Below, in pieces: positions 49,909 to 58,034 of a stretch of DNA of 64,000 nucleotides (its first letter is position 1; every line of letters starts with the position of its first letter). The notes beneath the pieces were generated by a model. The model was not told the DNA's origin and searched no databases. It saw nothing but the letters and a program-made list of their open reading frames with translations. Position numbers and translations under genes: made by a program. This stretch comes from an uncultured Lachnospiraceae bacterium (lineage in GTDB: Bacteria > Bacillota > Clostridia > Lachnospirales > Lachnospiraceae): NCBI GenBank assembly GCA_910588815.1, contig CAJUQY010000013.1:1-64000 (forward strand), written 5' to 3'.

Positions 49909-50792
49909 ACTCTCGCCCCCTTCTTGCTGACAAAGCCCTGAGGCCGGATAATAAGGATCAGAATCAGGAAGGCAAAGGCGAACACGTCACGGAAGGTCGC
50001 CGAGGTGAAGATGATGCCCATGTTCTCGATGATGCCGATGCAAAGGCCGCCCAGGGCCGAGAAGCGGATATCCACCAGGCCGCCAAGCACGGACGCCGCA
50101 AAGGCCTTCGTCGAGTAGGAGGCACCCATGGTCGCCGACACGGAACCGTAGTAGAGAGCCAGCAGGATGCCGGCGATGCCGCCGAAGCCGCAGCCGATGC
50201 AGTTTCCGAGGAGGGCCGTCCGCTTCACGCTGATGCCCATCAGGTAGGATGCATCCTTGTTCTGGCTGACCGCCCGCAACATAACGCCCCATTTCGTCTT
50301 GTTAAAGAACAGGGTCAGGGCGACCGCAAACACGATCACCAAAACAATTACCACGATCTGCAGCAGCCTGATATTTAAGTTTGCACCAAAAAGGTTCAAA
50401 GTGAATGTCGTATTGTCGATAACGTTGAGAACCGGTTTCGTATCAGGGCCGAACACGATCTGCGCCAGATTCTTGATCAGCATGCTGATACCGATGGTAC
50501 ACAAAAGAGAAATGTGTCTGGGAGCGTTGAAGAAACGCTCATAACAAAGCTTGTAGACAATACTGCCGATGATAAAGGAGCCTGCAAAGGCACCCAGAAT
50601 CGCCAGCGGGAGATTGTTGCTCAGTCCCGTAAAAATGTAATACGACGAAAACGCCCCAATCATCATGATCTCGCCGTATGTAAACGTAACCATACCCACT
50701 ACACCCACAATAACGGAATAGCCGATTGCCATCAAGGCATAGATCGAACCCTGACAAATTCCGTTAATGAGCTGATTGAGAATATATTCCAT
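49905..50792 (-). CDS. livH: LIV-type amino-acid ABC transporter permease LivH
   Basis: A 295-residue permease with LivH marks: NGICQGSIYALMAIGYSVIV at the start, FTYGEIMMIGAF, KTKWGVMLRAVSQNKDASYL as the coupling loop and KAFAASVLGGLVDIRFSALG near the end. The frame runs further upstream, but ATG 50792 (MEYILNQLINGI) has GGAGG at 8 bases. It starts after a strong hairpin that follows the binding-protein gene. Confidence 0.93.
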   Translation of the reverse strand: MEYILNQLINGICQGSIYALMAIGYSVIVGVVGMVTFTYGEIMMIGAFSSYYIFTGLSNNLPLAILGAFAGSFIIGSIVYKLCYERFFNAPRHISLLCTIGISMLIKNLAQIVFGPDTKPVLNVIDNTTFTLNLFGANLNIRLLQIVVIVLVIVFAVALTLFFNKTKWGVMLRAVSQNKDASYLMGISVKRTALLGNCIGCGFGGIAGILLALYYGSVSATMGASYSTKAFAASVLGGLVDIRFSALGGLCIGIIENMGIIFTSATFRDVFAFAFLILILIIRPQGFVSKKGARV

Positions 50793-50851
50793 ACCCTTCC
50801 TCCAAATTAAGCCGACAGGGGAGCTTCCTTTCCTCGCCCCTGTACATGAAC

Positions 50852-50886
50852 GGCGGGGCAGCGACAAAGACTCACGCTGCCCCGCC
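50852..50886 (-). terminator. Hairpin between livJ-like and livH genes
   Basis: GGCGGGGCAGCG and CGCTGCCCCGCC form a perfect 12-pair stem with an 11-base loop. A second stem (ACAGGGG/TCCCCTGT) follows nearer livH. There is no T run, so it is more likely a partial terminator or mRNA-stabilising hairpin that raises binding-protein level. Confidence 0.65.
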
Positions 50887-50918
50887 TCCTACTCATTCTT
50901 CAATTTGTCAATGATTCC

Positions 50919-52193
50919 TTAGAATCCGGCTGCGCCGAACTCAAAGCCTTCCAGAACCTTCCACTCGCCGCCTTCGATACCGCAGATCATGTAATTTCTC
51001 TTGATATCGCCGTCCGCCTCGAACTTGATGGCGCCGGTCACGCCGGTGTACTCCGGCAGGTTCGCCAGAGCGTCCCGAAGATTCTCACGGGTCACCTCGC
51101 CGTCGATGGTCTTCACGGCCTCCGCAATCAGATACACGCAGTCGTATGCGCATGCGGGATGGATCGTGGGAGCAAACCCGGCCTCGCTCTGGAACCACTC
51201 CGCCCATGCGGTAAGCTCCGCATCATCGGGATCAAAGAAGAACGGAGAGGTCACGATCAGGTTGTCCTTGTCGTTCAGTCTTTTCACCACCTGCTCGCTG
51301 GTTCCGGGCCCAAGTGCCACGTGCTTGATCTTCCAGCCTGCCGCATCTGCCTGATTGAAGATGTCGGCGACGGGATCACCCTGGTCCATCACGACCAGAA
51401 CGTCGGGATTTTCCGCCTGCATCTTGGTGATCAGGGAGCTGAAGTCCTTCTCGCCGGTCGCATAGGTCTCAACCGTCACTTCCAGATCTTCCTTGTCGGC
51501 CTGGGCGATGAAGTTGTCATAGCAGGATTTTCCCCAGTCGCTGTCCACGCGGATGACGGCGATCTTCTGTACGCCCAAATACTCCTTCAGCACGTACTTC
51601 GCAAGGAAGGGAGCCTCCACGTCCTGACGTCCCATGATGCCGAAGAAATAAGGGCTCATGGCGGCATAGTCGGACGCGGATGCGGTGGGGCTCAACTGCA
51701 GGATGCCGTAGCTGTCGCAGATCTGCACCGTGGACTTGGCCGCACTGGAGGAGAAGTCGCCCAGGAGGGCCATGACTTCGTCATCCTCTGCGAACTTCGT
51801 CGCCATGGTGGAGGAGTTTACCGGATCACTCTGCGTGTCTTCGATTTCAATCTCAAAGGTGTAGCCGTTCACGCCGCCGGCCGCATTGATCTCTTCGATG
51901 GCTTTGTGAAAACCGATATCGAAGCCTGTGCCGTACTCTGCGTACTGCCCGGTCAAAGGAGCCAGTCCGCCTAATTTGATCACGCCTTTGCTCTCACCGC
52001 TCGCGGCTGCCTGGGTCTCTCCGCCTTCGCTCGCCTGGGTCTCTCCGCCTTCGCTCGCCTGGGTCTCTTCCTTGTTCTCCTCGGCCTTCGTCTCAGGTGC
52101 TTTTGTTTCCTCTGCCTTGTCGCCGCCGCAGCCTGCCAGTACGGACGCCGCCAGCGCGAAAGTCAGAGTCAGTGCTAAAACTCTTTTTTTCAT
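50919..52193 (-). CDS. livJ: Amino-acid-binding lipoprotein of the LIV-type ABC transporter
   Basis: A 424-residue binding protein. The signal peptide MKKRVLALTLTFALAASVLA is followed by GC (lipobox LAGC). A 45-residue Glu/Thr/Ala-rich linker follows, partly made of a 24-base tandem repeat (ASEGGETQ twice). The Peripla_BP_6 domain begins GVIKLGGLAPLTGQYAEYGT and includes DTQSDPVNSSTMATKFAEDD. Such domains bind amino acids between two lobes. AGGAGG precedes ATG 52193. Given the ATC-hydrolase and cyuA neighbours, the ligand may be a cysteine-related compound rather than Leu/Ile/Val. Confidence 0.92.
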   Translation of the reverse strand: MKKRVLALTLTFALAASVLAGCGGDKAEETKAPETKAEENKEETQASEGGETQASEGGETQAAASGESKGVIKLGGLAPLTGQYAEYGTGFDIGFHKAIEEINAAGGVNGYTFEIEIEDTQSDPVNSSTMATKFAEDDEVMALLGDFSSSAAKSTVQICDSYGILQLSPTASASDYAAMSPYFFGIMGRQDVEAPFLAKYVLKEYLGVQKIAVIRVDSDWGKSCYDNFIAQADKEDLEVTVETYATGEKDFSSLITKMQAENPDVLVVMDQGDPVADIFNQADAAGWKIKHVALGPGTSEQVVKRLNDKDNLIVTSPFFFDPDDAELTAWAEWFQSEAGFAPTIHPACAYDCVYLIAEAVKTIDGEVTRENLRDALANLPEYTGVTGAIKFEADGDIKRNYMICGIEGGEWKVLEGFEFGAAGF

Positions 52194-52240
52194 TTCTTTT
52201 CCTCCTACTTTATTAAATGCCACACGCAAGCTTCCTTATT

Positions 52241-52732
52241 TTATTTGTGGAAGTGAAGCTTGCATACGGGACATCCCTGTGCAATGGTGTCAGTCAGGTC
52301 AAGGGTAAGGCCCATAGCCTCGGCAATGCCTCTGTCACCGTCCATAGCCATGTCGCAGAGTTTTGCGCATGTCGCATCATCAAACCCCTGCTTCTTCCAT
52401 GCGGCAAGCAGCGGGCAGTAATGAAACTCGATCTTAAGATCATCCTTCGTACACTCGGTAACATCCATCTGGAAAGTGGATTTTCCAAGATCATCCAGGA
52501 AAGCCGCCTCAAACTGCCTCAGATCGCCGGGATCCTCACAGGCCGCCTTAAAACCTGAGCCGTGGAAATTCCCCGTCCTTTTGATCGCCTTTCTCGCGAT
52601 GGCTTCCGCATCCGCGCCAGCCTTCACGCCCTCTTCATATGTAAGGCCCATCCAAGTCGCGCGGTGCTCGATCGCTTTCCGGTTGATGTTTACCTTTTCG
52701 TCATAAACAAGCGATACATTCTTGATTGCCAT
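52241..52732 (-). CDS. L-2-amino-thiazoline-4-carboxylic acid hydrolase family protein
   Basis: A 163-residue protein resembling ATC hydrolase (PF14196 family), the enzyme that opens L-2-amino-thiazoline-4-carboxylate on the way to L-cysteine in Pseudomonas. The end of the protein is the most telling part: LKIEFHYCPLLAAWKKQGFD, then KLCDMAMDGDRGIAEAMGLT and TIAQGCPVCKLHFHK. The TTG two codons upstream is too close to GGGAGG, so ATG 52732 is used. It is the first gene after the operon promoter, 47 bases before the binding-protein gene. Many family members have no proved activity. Confidence 0.75.
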   Translation of the reverse strand: MAIKNVSLVYDEKVNINRKAIEHRATWMGLTYEEGVKAGADAEAIARKAIKRTGNFHGSGFKAACEDPGDLRQFEAAFLDDLGKSTFQMDVTECTKDDLKIEFHYCPLLAAWKKQGFDDATCAKLCDMAMDGDRGIAEAMGLTLDLTDTIAQGCPVCKLHFHK

Positions 52733-52817
52733 GTACAACTTCCTCCCTGTAAAATTATAATTACAATATACTCCCTCTGCAGAAACTAAATTCTATATGC
52801 AGATTTCCTTAGAAGTA

Positions 52818-52846
52818 ATCATATCAGTACTATCCTGCTTTGTCAA
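52818..52846 (-). promoter_or_regulatory. Sigma-A promoter of the ATC hydrolase-LIV-cyuA operon
   Basis: TTGACA (52841-52846) and TATGAT (52818-52823) on the minus strand are 17 bases apart. The next gene start is about 80 bases downstream, and all genes down to 46085 could be read from it. Confidence 0.8.
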
Positions 52847-52991
52847 CACATATTTTGTCATTTTCCCTTTTTTTTCAGCTATTTCATTCCTGTTTTTGTT
52901 AATTTTAGCTGATTTTCCAGAAATCCCTATAACCCCCCTTCATTTCCAGCCCCAGGGCTCAAAAAAACTGGTCTGATCAGCGGCATCTCGG

Positions 52992-53609
52992 CTATGCAGA
53001 CAGAAAATACTCCATACATTCCGAACCCAGCATGACCACGCTTTCCGGGTGGATGAAAGAAGTGATATTTTTGTCAAACAGAAGATTCACCTTTGCCGGG
53101 AACTCTTCTTCCCCGTCCCAAAAAATGACCCTGAGAGGAATGCAGAAAAACGCCGGAACCTGAAAAGACGCATCCCCATAGGAAAGCGGTGTATAGCCCA
53201 GCCGCTCCCCGGCTTCTTTAAACGCCTCCGGCCGTCCGGCAAAATATTCTGCGAAAGGTTTCAGCACCTGCCGCTCGAAAGCCCCCTCAAAAACTCCCGC
53301 GTCCTTCACGTCCCGAAAATGCACCCATTCCCCGGAATTCACTGCGCCTTCCTTTGCGTAATAAAGGAAATTATAAATGGCCATGGCCTCGTCGAATCCC
53401 GGCTCATGACCTGGTTTTCCCGGACACACAATCCGCCCTGTCCTTCGGTTGATCTCATGGGGAATTCCAAAATAATCCAAACGGATCACATCCCCGTCGT
53501 AAGTCCTGAGCCCCACTTTCTTGCAGAGCGCCTCCTGATCCCAGGTCAGAAAATCCTGCCGCCACTTCTCCATCACCTTCACATAATTGTTCACTCTTTG
53601 TCCCTTCAT
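52992..53609 (-). CDS. DUF3786 domain protein
   Basis: A 205-residue soluble protein of the DUF3786 family: MEKWRQDFLTWDQEALCKKV, YFGIPHEINRRTGRIV, FDEAMAIYNFLYYAKEG and GDASFQVPAFFCIPLRVIFW. Some family members are linked to corrinoid or iron-sulfur proteins, but no function is proved and this one shows no Cys cluster. GAGGGGAAG precedes the ATG. It lies between the LIV operon promoter and endonuclease IV and is read in the same direction as both. Confidence 0.8.
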   Translation of the reverse strand: MKGQRVNNYVKVMEKWRQDFLTWDQEALCKKVGLRTYDGDVIRLDYFGIPHEINRRTGRIVCPGKPGHEPGFDEAMAIYNFLYYAKEGAVNSGEWVHFRDVKDAGVFEGAFERQVLKPFAEYFAGRPEAFKEAGERLGYTPLSYGDASFQVPAFFCIPLRVIFWDGEEEFPAKVNLLFDKNITSFIHPESVVMLGSECMEYFLSA

Positions 53610-53699
53610 GGCATTCTTCCCCTCTCTCCATACCGCTTAAGCTCCTCCGTCCCCGCCGCAAACGCACCCGGAACGGCTGGCCGTTCCCTCACAGCAGAT

Positions 53700-54536
53700 T
53701 CATGCCTGTCCTTGCGCACTTTTTAAAAACGCGATCTCCTCCGCCCACCCCGCATCATCGTTGGGTGTCTCCAAAATACAGGGAAGCCCCTGCACCGCCG
53801 GATGGTTCACCAGCCTTTTAAAAGCTTCACGGCCGATGTGCCCTTCGCCGAGCTTTGCATGGCGGTCCTTCCGGCAGCCCCGTTCTCCTTTGCTGTCATT
53901 GACGTGAATCGCCTTTAACCGCCCCAGGCCGATGACCCGGTCGAATTCGGCAAAAACCTCGTCCAGTTTATCCACAATATCGTAGCCTGCGTCCCAGACA
54001 TGGCAGGTATCCAGGCAGATTCCGGCCTTCTCCGGGAGGCGGAGCCTGTCAAGAATCTCCCTGAGTTCCTCAAAGCATCCACCGATCTCACTGCCCTTCC
54101 CGGCCATGGTTTCCAGAAGCACCGTCGTATGCTGCTCCGGCCGGATAATTGTGTTGAGAATATCCGTAACCAGCCCGATCCCCTTCTCTTTTCCCTGGCC
54201 CACGTGGCAGCCCGGATGAAAATTGTAATAGTTTCCCGGTATATGTTCCATCCTCGAAAGATCGTCGGCCATGGTCTCTCTGGCAAAGTCGCGGAGTTCC
54301 TCCCTGGCCGCACAGGGGTTCAGGGTATAGGAAGCATGAGCTGCCACGGGGCCTAATCCCATTTCCACTGCCATGGCATAAAATCGTTCCATATCCGGCT
54401 GATTGAGCGCTTTTGCCCGTCCTCCCCTGGGACTTCTGGTGAAGAAAGCAAAAGTGTCTCCGCCAAGCTTCCGGATCTGCCTCCCCATGGCCTCGTAACC
54501 CTTGGCAGAGGAGATGTGGCTTCCTGCGTAAATCAT
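53700..54536 (-). CDS. nfo: Endonuclease IV (deoxyribonuclease IV)
   Basis: A 278-residue Nfo-family AP endonuclease, a TIM barrel with three zinc ions that cuts DNA at abasic sites. AGSHISSAKGYEAM gives the first His. NFHPGCHVGQGKEKG, LLETMAGKGSEIGG and CLDTCHVWDAGYD supply further His/Glu/Asp ligands, and IHVNDSKGERGCRKDRHAKL and GHIGREAFKRL the last ones. ATG 54536 follows GGGAG and overlaps the plsY-like stop by 4 bases (ATGA). Confidence 0.95.
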   Translation of the reverse strand: MIYAGSHISSAKGYEAMGRQIRKLGGDTFAFFTRSPRGGRAKALNQPDMERFYAMAVEMGLGPVAAHASYTLNPCAAREELRDFARETMADDLSRMEHIPGNYYNFHPGCHVGQGKEKGIGLVTDILNTIIRPEQHTTVLLETMAGKGSEIGGCFEELREILDRLRLPEKAGICLDTCHVWDAGYDIVDKLDEVFAEFDRVIGLGRLKAIHVNDSKGERGCRKDRHAKLGEGHIGREAFKRLVNHPAVQGLPCILETPNDDAGWAEEIAFLKSAQGQA

Positions 54537-55168
54537 GCGTCTCCCGTCCTTTCTCTCTCCCACTCTTTCTCCTGCCCGAACCGTGCATCCGCCCAGTTCC
54601 GTCTGGCTACCACTCCGGCAATCAGCATATTTCCCACACAGACCCCCGGCAGGCCGCCGAAGAATAGAAATACCGCGGAAACGACGCCGAACAGCACAAA
54701 CACATACACGCTCCTGCGCTCATTGGGCCTTATGACAAACACCAGCGAGAAAAAAAGATAGAGGGCGGCCAAAAGCCAGACGCTTTCGCTGTATCGGAGC
54801 ACGCCGAGGAGCACGCCGAAGCTGACCGCAATGGCCTTGCCCCCACGGCCGTCTCTCCAGAAAGGGAACGCATGGCCTAAGACGGGGGCCACCATGACCC
54901 CGGCAAACAGAAGCCGCACCGGCCCCACCACGCTGGCCGCCCACAAAACAGGAAGATATCCCTTCCCGATATCTAACACCAGACAAAGAAGCCCCAGCGG
55001 GATTCCTGCGTACTTCATCACATTGGCCGTCCCCGGATTGTGGTCCGCGCTGACCTTCTCGATGTCCATATCCTTAAAATGCTTCGGCAGAATACGCCCA
55101 AACAGCACGCTTCCCATCAGATATCCCACTGCCATGAAAAAAAGCACTTCCCATAGTTCACGGTTCAT
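54533..55168 (-). CDS. plsY: PlsY-like acyl phosphate:glycerol-3-phosphate acyltransferase
   Basis: A 211-residue membrane protein with five to six hydrophobic segments. The PlsY motifs are present in altered form: MGSVLFGRILPKHFKDMDIE, DHNPGTANVMKYAG (usual GSGNPGATN), and GHAFPFWRDGRGGKAIAVSF (usual GHxFPxxxxFKGGKG). PlsY adds the first acyl chain to glycerol 3-phosphate. The changed GNPGAT loop means this may be a second, divergent copy. It is next to a UgtP-like glycosyltransferase, so a role in membrane lipid or glycolipid formation is likely. Confidence 0.8.
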   Translation of the reverse strand: MNRELWEVLFFMAVGYLMGSVLFGRILPKHFKDMDIEKVSADHNPGTANVMKYAGIPLGLLCLVLDIGKGYLPVLWAASVVGPVRLLFAGVMVAPVLGHAFPFWRDGRGGKAIAVSFGVLLGVLRYSESVWLLAALYLFFSLVFVIRPNERRSVYVFVLFGVVSAVFLFFGGLPGVCVGNMLIAGVVARRNWADARFGQEKEWERERTGDA

Positions 55169-55172
55169 AGTC

Positions 55173-56303
55173 TCACCTTTCTGCCTCCCTACGGCTGCAG
55201 TAACCTTCTATATAATCGCAGATATCCGCCGCCGCCCCGGCATTAATATAGTGCTTCTGGGTCTCTGTCATGTTCCGGGCCGCCGCCTTGTTTTTAAGGA
55301 GTTCCAGCGCCCTCGCCCCTGCCTCTTTCTCATTTTTCCCCAGCACCGACATGCCGTGGCAAGAAAAAAATGCCGCATTCTTCGTCTCACAGCCGGGAAT
55401 CGGCGCCGAATGCACCATGGGAATCCCCTTGGCCGCCGCCTCTGTGCTGGTGAGCCCTCCCGGCTTCGTCACAAGCACGTCACAGATATCCATGTAGAGA
55501 TCGGCCTGAGTGGTAAAGTCAAGCACCATCACCTTCCTGTTCCCCCGGAACTCTTTCCGCAGCCGCGCCTTGAGCTTCTGGTTGTTTCCTCCAAGGATCA
55601 CCACCCGGCCATCCTCCGGAAGCCCCGCTTCAATAACCGATGCCATGGCGCATACATTCCCAAACCCCATGCTGCCCGTCATAACAAGGACCACCGGGCC
55701 GGCCGCTCCGATCCCAAGGCCCATCCTGGTCTCCTTCTGATCCTTTTTTTCCCGGAACCGGCCGGATACGGGAATCCCCAGAGGCACCAGCCGTTCTTCC
55801 GGAATCCCCCTCTCCGCATACTCCGAAACCAACTCGTCGCTCGGAATGAAGTAAGCGTCCATCCCGGTCTCCTCCGTAAAAGGAATACAGGTATAGTCCG
55901 TCGCCACAAAAAAGCAGGCCGCCTTCAGGGGATAATGCTTTTTAATATAGGTAATGGCCTCCGCCGGGAACAGGTGGGGCATGACCACGCAGTCATAGCC
56001 TCCTTTTTCTATGTAACGGTACAGCTTTCTTCCATATAATGTGTTTGCATAATAAACCGGCGATTTTCTCTTGCTGGAACTGATCTTCCCGGCCACCCGG
56101 TAAACAGCACCGAACACGTCCGGAAAATTTGTCGCCGTCTTTACATATACGCCGGAAGCCCGCCTCGAAGCCTTCGGCCTTGCGAACCGGAGGGCATCCA
56201 GCATTTTGCATTCTGCCCCCCTTTTTAAAAATTCCTCCTTGAGCGCCTTCCCGGCGGCATTATGTCCCTGCCCGGTATTGCAGGAAAGAATCAATACTTT
56301 CAT
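55173..56303 (-). CDS. Glycosyltransferase of the MGDG synthase / UgtP type
   Basis: A 376-residue GT28-family enzyme. The N-terminus ILSCNTGQGHNAAGKALKEE is the MGDG_synth motif for binding diacylglycerol-type acceptors. The C-terminal UDP-sugar site has VLVMTGSMGFGNVCAMASVI, VTKPGGLTSTEAAAKGIPMV and HSAPIPGCETKNAAFF. It probably adds glucose or galactose to diacylglycerol to make glycolipids, perhaps anchors for lipoteichoic acid. Four bases separate it from the PlsY-like gene. Confidence 0.88.
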   Translation of the reverse strand: MKVLILSCNTGQGHNAAGKALKEEFLKRGAECKMLDALRFARPKASRRASGVYVKTATNFPDVFGAVYRVAGKISSSKRKSPVYYANTLYGRKLYRYIEKGGYDCVVMPHLFPAEAITYIKKHYPLKAACFFVATDYTCIPFTEETGMDAYFIPSDELVSEYAERGIPEERLVPLGIPVSGRFREKKDQKETRMGLGIGAAGPVVLVMTGSMGFGNVCAMASVIEAGLPEDGRVVILGGNNQKLKARLRKEFRGNRKVMVLDFTTQADLYMDICDVLVTKPGGLTSTEAAAKGIPMVHSAPIPGCETKNAAFFSCHGMSVLGKNEKEAGARALELLKNKAAARNMTETQKHYINAGAAADICDYIEGYCSRREAER

Positions 56304-56832
56304 GTCTGCTCCTTCTTGTCGATCAAATCAAAGATGGAGTGAGCCATAAGAACATAATAGCCCCGAACGGCCTCTGCTGCCGGGATTCGCTTCCCGTTTC
56401 CGCTCCATTTCCGCCACTCCTTCGGAACTCTTTTCCCGTGACTCCTCCTCAAGAAAGAGTATAGCTTATTTTTTTCCGGATGGCAATATGAACTACTTCT
56501 TGTAATTGCAGTAACCCTTCGAGACCAAATACCCCTTTGCCCACAATGCCTCCGGCTCCTGCCGCCCTTATTATAAACTTCCCGCTATTTGATGCGCTGA
56601 GTCTTGAAAAATCACCGGCTTTCGTGGTATGGTAGAAATGGAGGGTGATGACCAAGCGAAAATGAAGGCAGTACCCGCGGCAGCAATTGTGCCGGTGAAT
56701 GCCCTGCCCGACAGCTCTCGCAAATTGCAGTAAAAACAGAGCAGCACTTGATGCCAAAAAAGCGATACCGCCCAAAACTGCCCGAACAGGCGCAGGGGCA
56801 AATATTACTATATCCGACGAAAGGAGTTTTCC
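56304..56832. other. 530-bp region without a convincing gene
   Basis: No frame here matches a known protein. A minus-strand frame holds a short stretch LWAKGYLVSKGYCNYKK that faintly recalls IS200 TnpA, with stop codons directly before and after; I do not call it. On the plus strand, TTGAAA and TATGGT 18 bases apart (about 56604-56633) could be the promoter of the small membrane protein gene at 56833. Confidence 0.5.
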
Positions 56833-57057
56833 ATGAAAAAAATCAAACAGATCGCCTGCCTTCTCGGCGCCGTTTTGCTGGCCGGGATCTACGTCTGCAC
56901 CCTGGTCTTTGCCGTCACGGATCAGACCCAGGCAAAATCCTGGGTGAGCGCCTCCCTCTATGCCACCGTGGCCATACCTGTTCTTTTATATGCATTTCTT
57001 CTGATCACCAGGCAGTTGAACCGCAGAAAAAAAGAAGAGGAGGAAAAGCAGCCGTAG
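56833..57057 (+). CDS. Small membrane protein
   Basis: A 74-residue protein with two hydrophobic segments (ACLLGAVLLAGIYVCTLVFA; ASLYATVAIPVLLYAFLLIT) and a basic/acidic tail RRKKEEEEKQ. It likely forms a two-helix hairpin in the membrane with both ends inside. GAAAGGAG precedes the ATG. Similar tiny proteins are common in Lachnospiraceae; no function is known. Its end overlaps the terminator stem. Confidence 0.75.
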   Translation: MKKIKQIACLLGAVLLAGIYVCTLVFAVTDQTQAKSWVSASLYATVAIPVLLYAFLLITRQLNRRKKEEEEKQP

Positions 57058-57082
57058 CCCTGCTTTTCCCCTCTTCTTTTTT
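57031..57082 (+). terminator. Terminator overlapping the end of the small membrane protein gene
   Basis: GAAGAGGAGGAAAAGCA at 57034-57050 pairs with TGCTTTTCCCCTCTTC at 57061-57076, followed by TTTTTT. The stop codon lies in the loop. Confidence 0.85.
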
Positions 57083-57144
57083 CTCTCTTTTCCTGCCCGA
57101 TATCTCCGTCTGTTTTCCCAAAGTCTCAATGGCAGTTGGACAGT

Positions 57145-57903
57145 TTACGCTCCCTGCTCTTCTTTAATTAAAAGCTCCACGGCCCGGACGGCTGCACGGA
57201 CCGCCAGTGCCGTGTCGTGGCAGTGAGGATCAGAAAGCCCCCCCTTTTTCCGCTCCTGGTTCCATATAACGTTTAACACACAGCCCGCGCGGACACCGAG
57301 CACCTGGGCCACGATATAGAGGGCCGCGCTCTCCATCTCCGAAGCCAGACAGCCGGCCTTTATCCACATATCCCATTTATCCAGAAGCTCCTTCCCACAG
57401 GGCATCCGCCCCGGACTGTGCTGGCCGTAAAAGCTGTCCTTGCACTGGACAACCCCCAGATGGAAGTTCGCCCCCAGTTCCTTTGCCGCCTGGCGAAGCG
57501 CCCCCGTCACCTCAAAATCCGCCACCGCCGGAAAGGCGATGTCCACATATTCTTTGGAAGTCCCTTCCATACGGATGGCCCCGCTCGCGATGACCAGGTC
57601 TCCGCCCATGACCTTCTCCGCCATGCCGCCGCAGGTTCCCACCCGGAGCATAGTCCGAACCCCCGTTTGATAAAGTTCCTCCACGCCGATAGCCGTGGAC
57701 GGACCTCCCATCCCCGTGGACATCACAAGTACCTTCTCCCCCAAAGCCTCGCCAATCCAGGTGGTGTACTCCCTGTTCTGTCCAAGAAACCGGGCATTCT
57801 CCAGATAAGCGGCAATCTTCTCCACCCGCCCCGGATCCCCCGGAAGGATCGCGTATCTGGCGCCGTGGCTGTCGTCAAGCCCGATATGATACATTTTTTC
57901 CAT
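57145..57903 (-). CDS. udp: Nucleoside phosphorylase, uridine phosphorylase type
   Basis: A 252-residue NP-I family phosphorylase. YAILPGDPGRVEKIAAYLEN is the phosphate-binding start, VLVMSTGMGGPSTAIGVEEL the family motif, MLRVGTCGGM the second phosphate region, and LASEMESAALYIVAQ the ribose-binding Glu-Met-Glu. The set fits uridine phosphorylase, which splits uridine to uracil and ribose 1-phosphate; a broader nucleoside range cannot be excluded. GAGGAGG precedes the ATG. A minus-strand TTGTAA-16-TATAGT lies upstream near 57930-57957. Confidence 0.9.
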   Translation of the reverse strand: MEKMYHIGLDDSHGARYAILPGDPGRVEKIAAYLENARFLGQNREYTTWIGEALGEKVLVMSTGMGGPSTAIGVEELYQTGVRTMLRVGTCGGMAEKVMGGDLVIASGAIRMEGTSKEYVDIAFPAVADFEVTGALRQAAKELGANFHLGVVQCKDSFYGQHSPGRMPCGKELLDKWDMWIKAGCLASEMESAALYIVAQVLGVRAGCVLNVIWNQERKKGGLSDPHCHDTALAVRAAVRAVELLIKEEQGA

Positions 57904-57956
57904 AACCGCACCTCCTCAGAAGAATTCACTATACAAACCCAAGAAAAATTTACAAC

Positions 57957-57985
57957 TTGATTTCACCTTCCAATCTTGGTATGAT
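57957..57985 (+). promoter_or_regulatory. Promoter of the DUF4364 gene
   Basis: TTGATT (57957-57962) and TATGAT (57980-57985) are 17 bases apart. It overlaps, back to back, the likely promoter of the uridine phosphorylase gene. Confidence 0.7.
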
Positions 57986-58034
57986 GGAAAGGAACAATTT
58001 TCGTCAAAAAACGATTTTTGGGAGGGTAGCAACC

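Noticed and set aside
56449..56775. 108-residue minus-strand ORF, possible IS200 TnpA remnant
   Set aside because: Composition is not protein-like, and the TnpA-like stretch is under 20 residues with stops on both sides.
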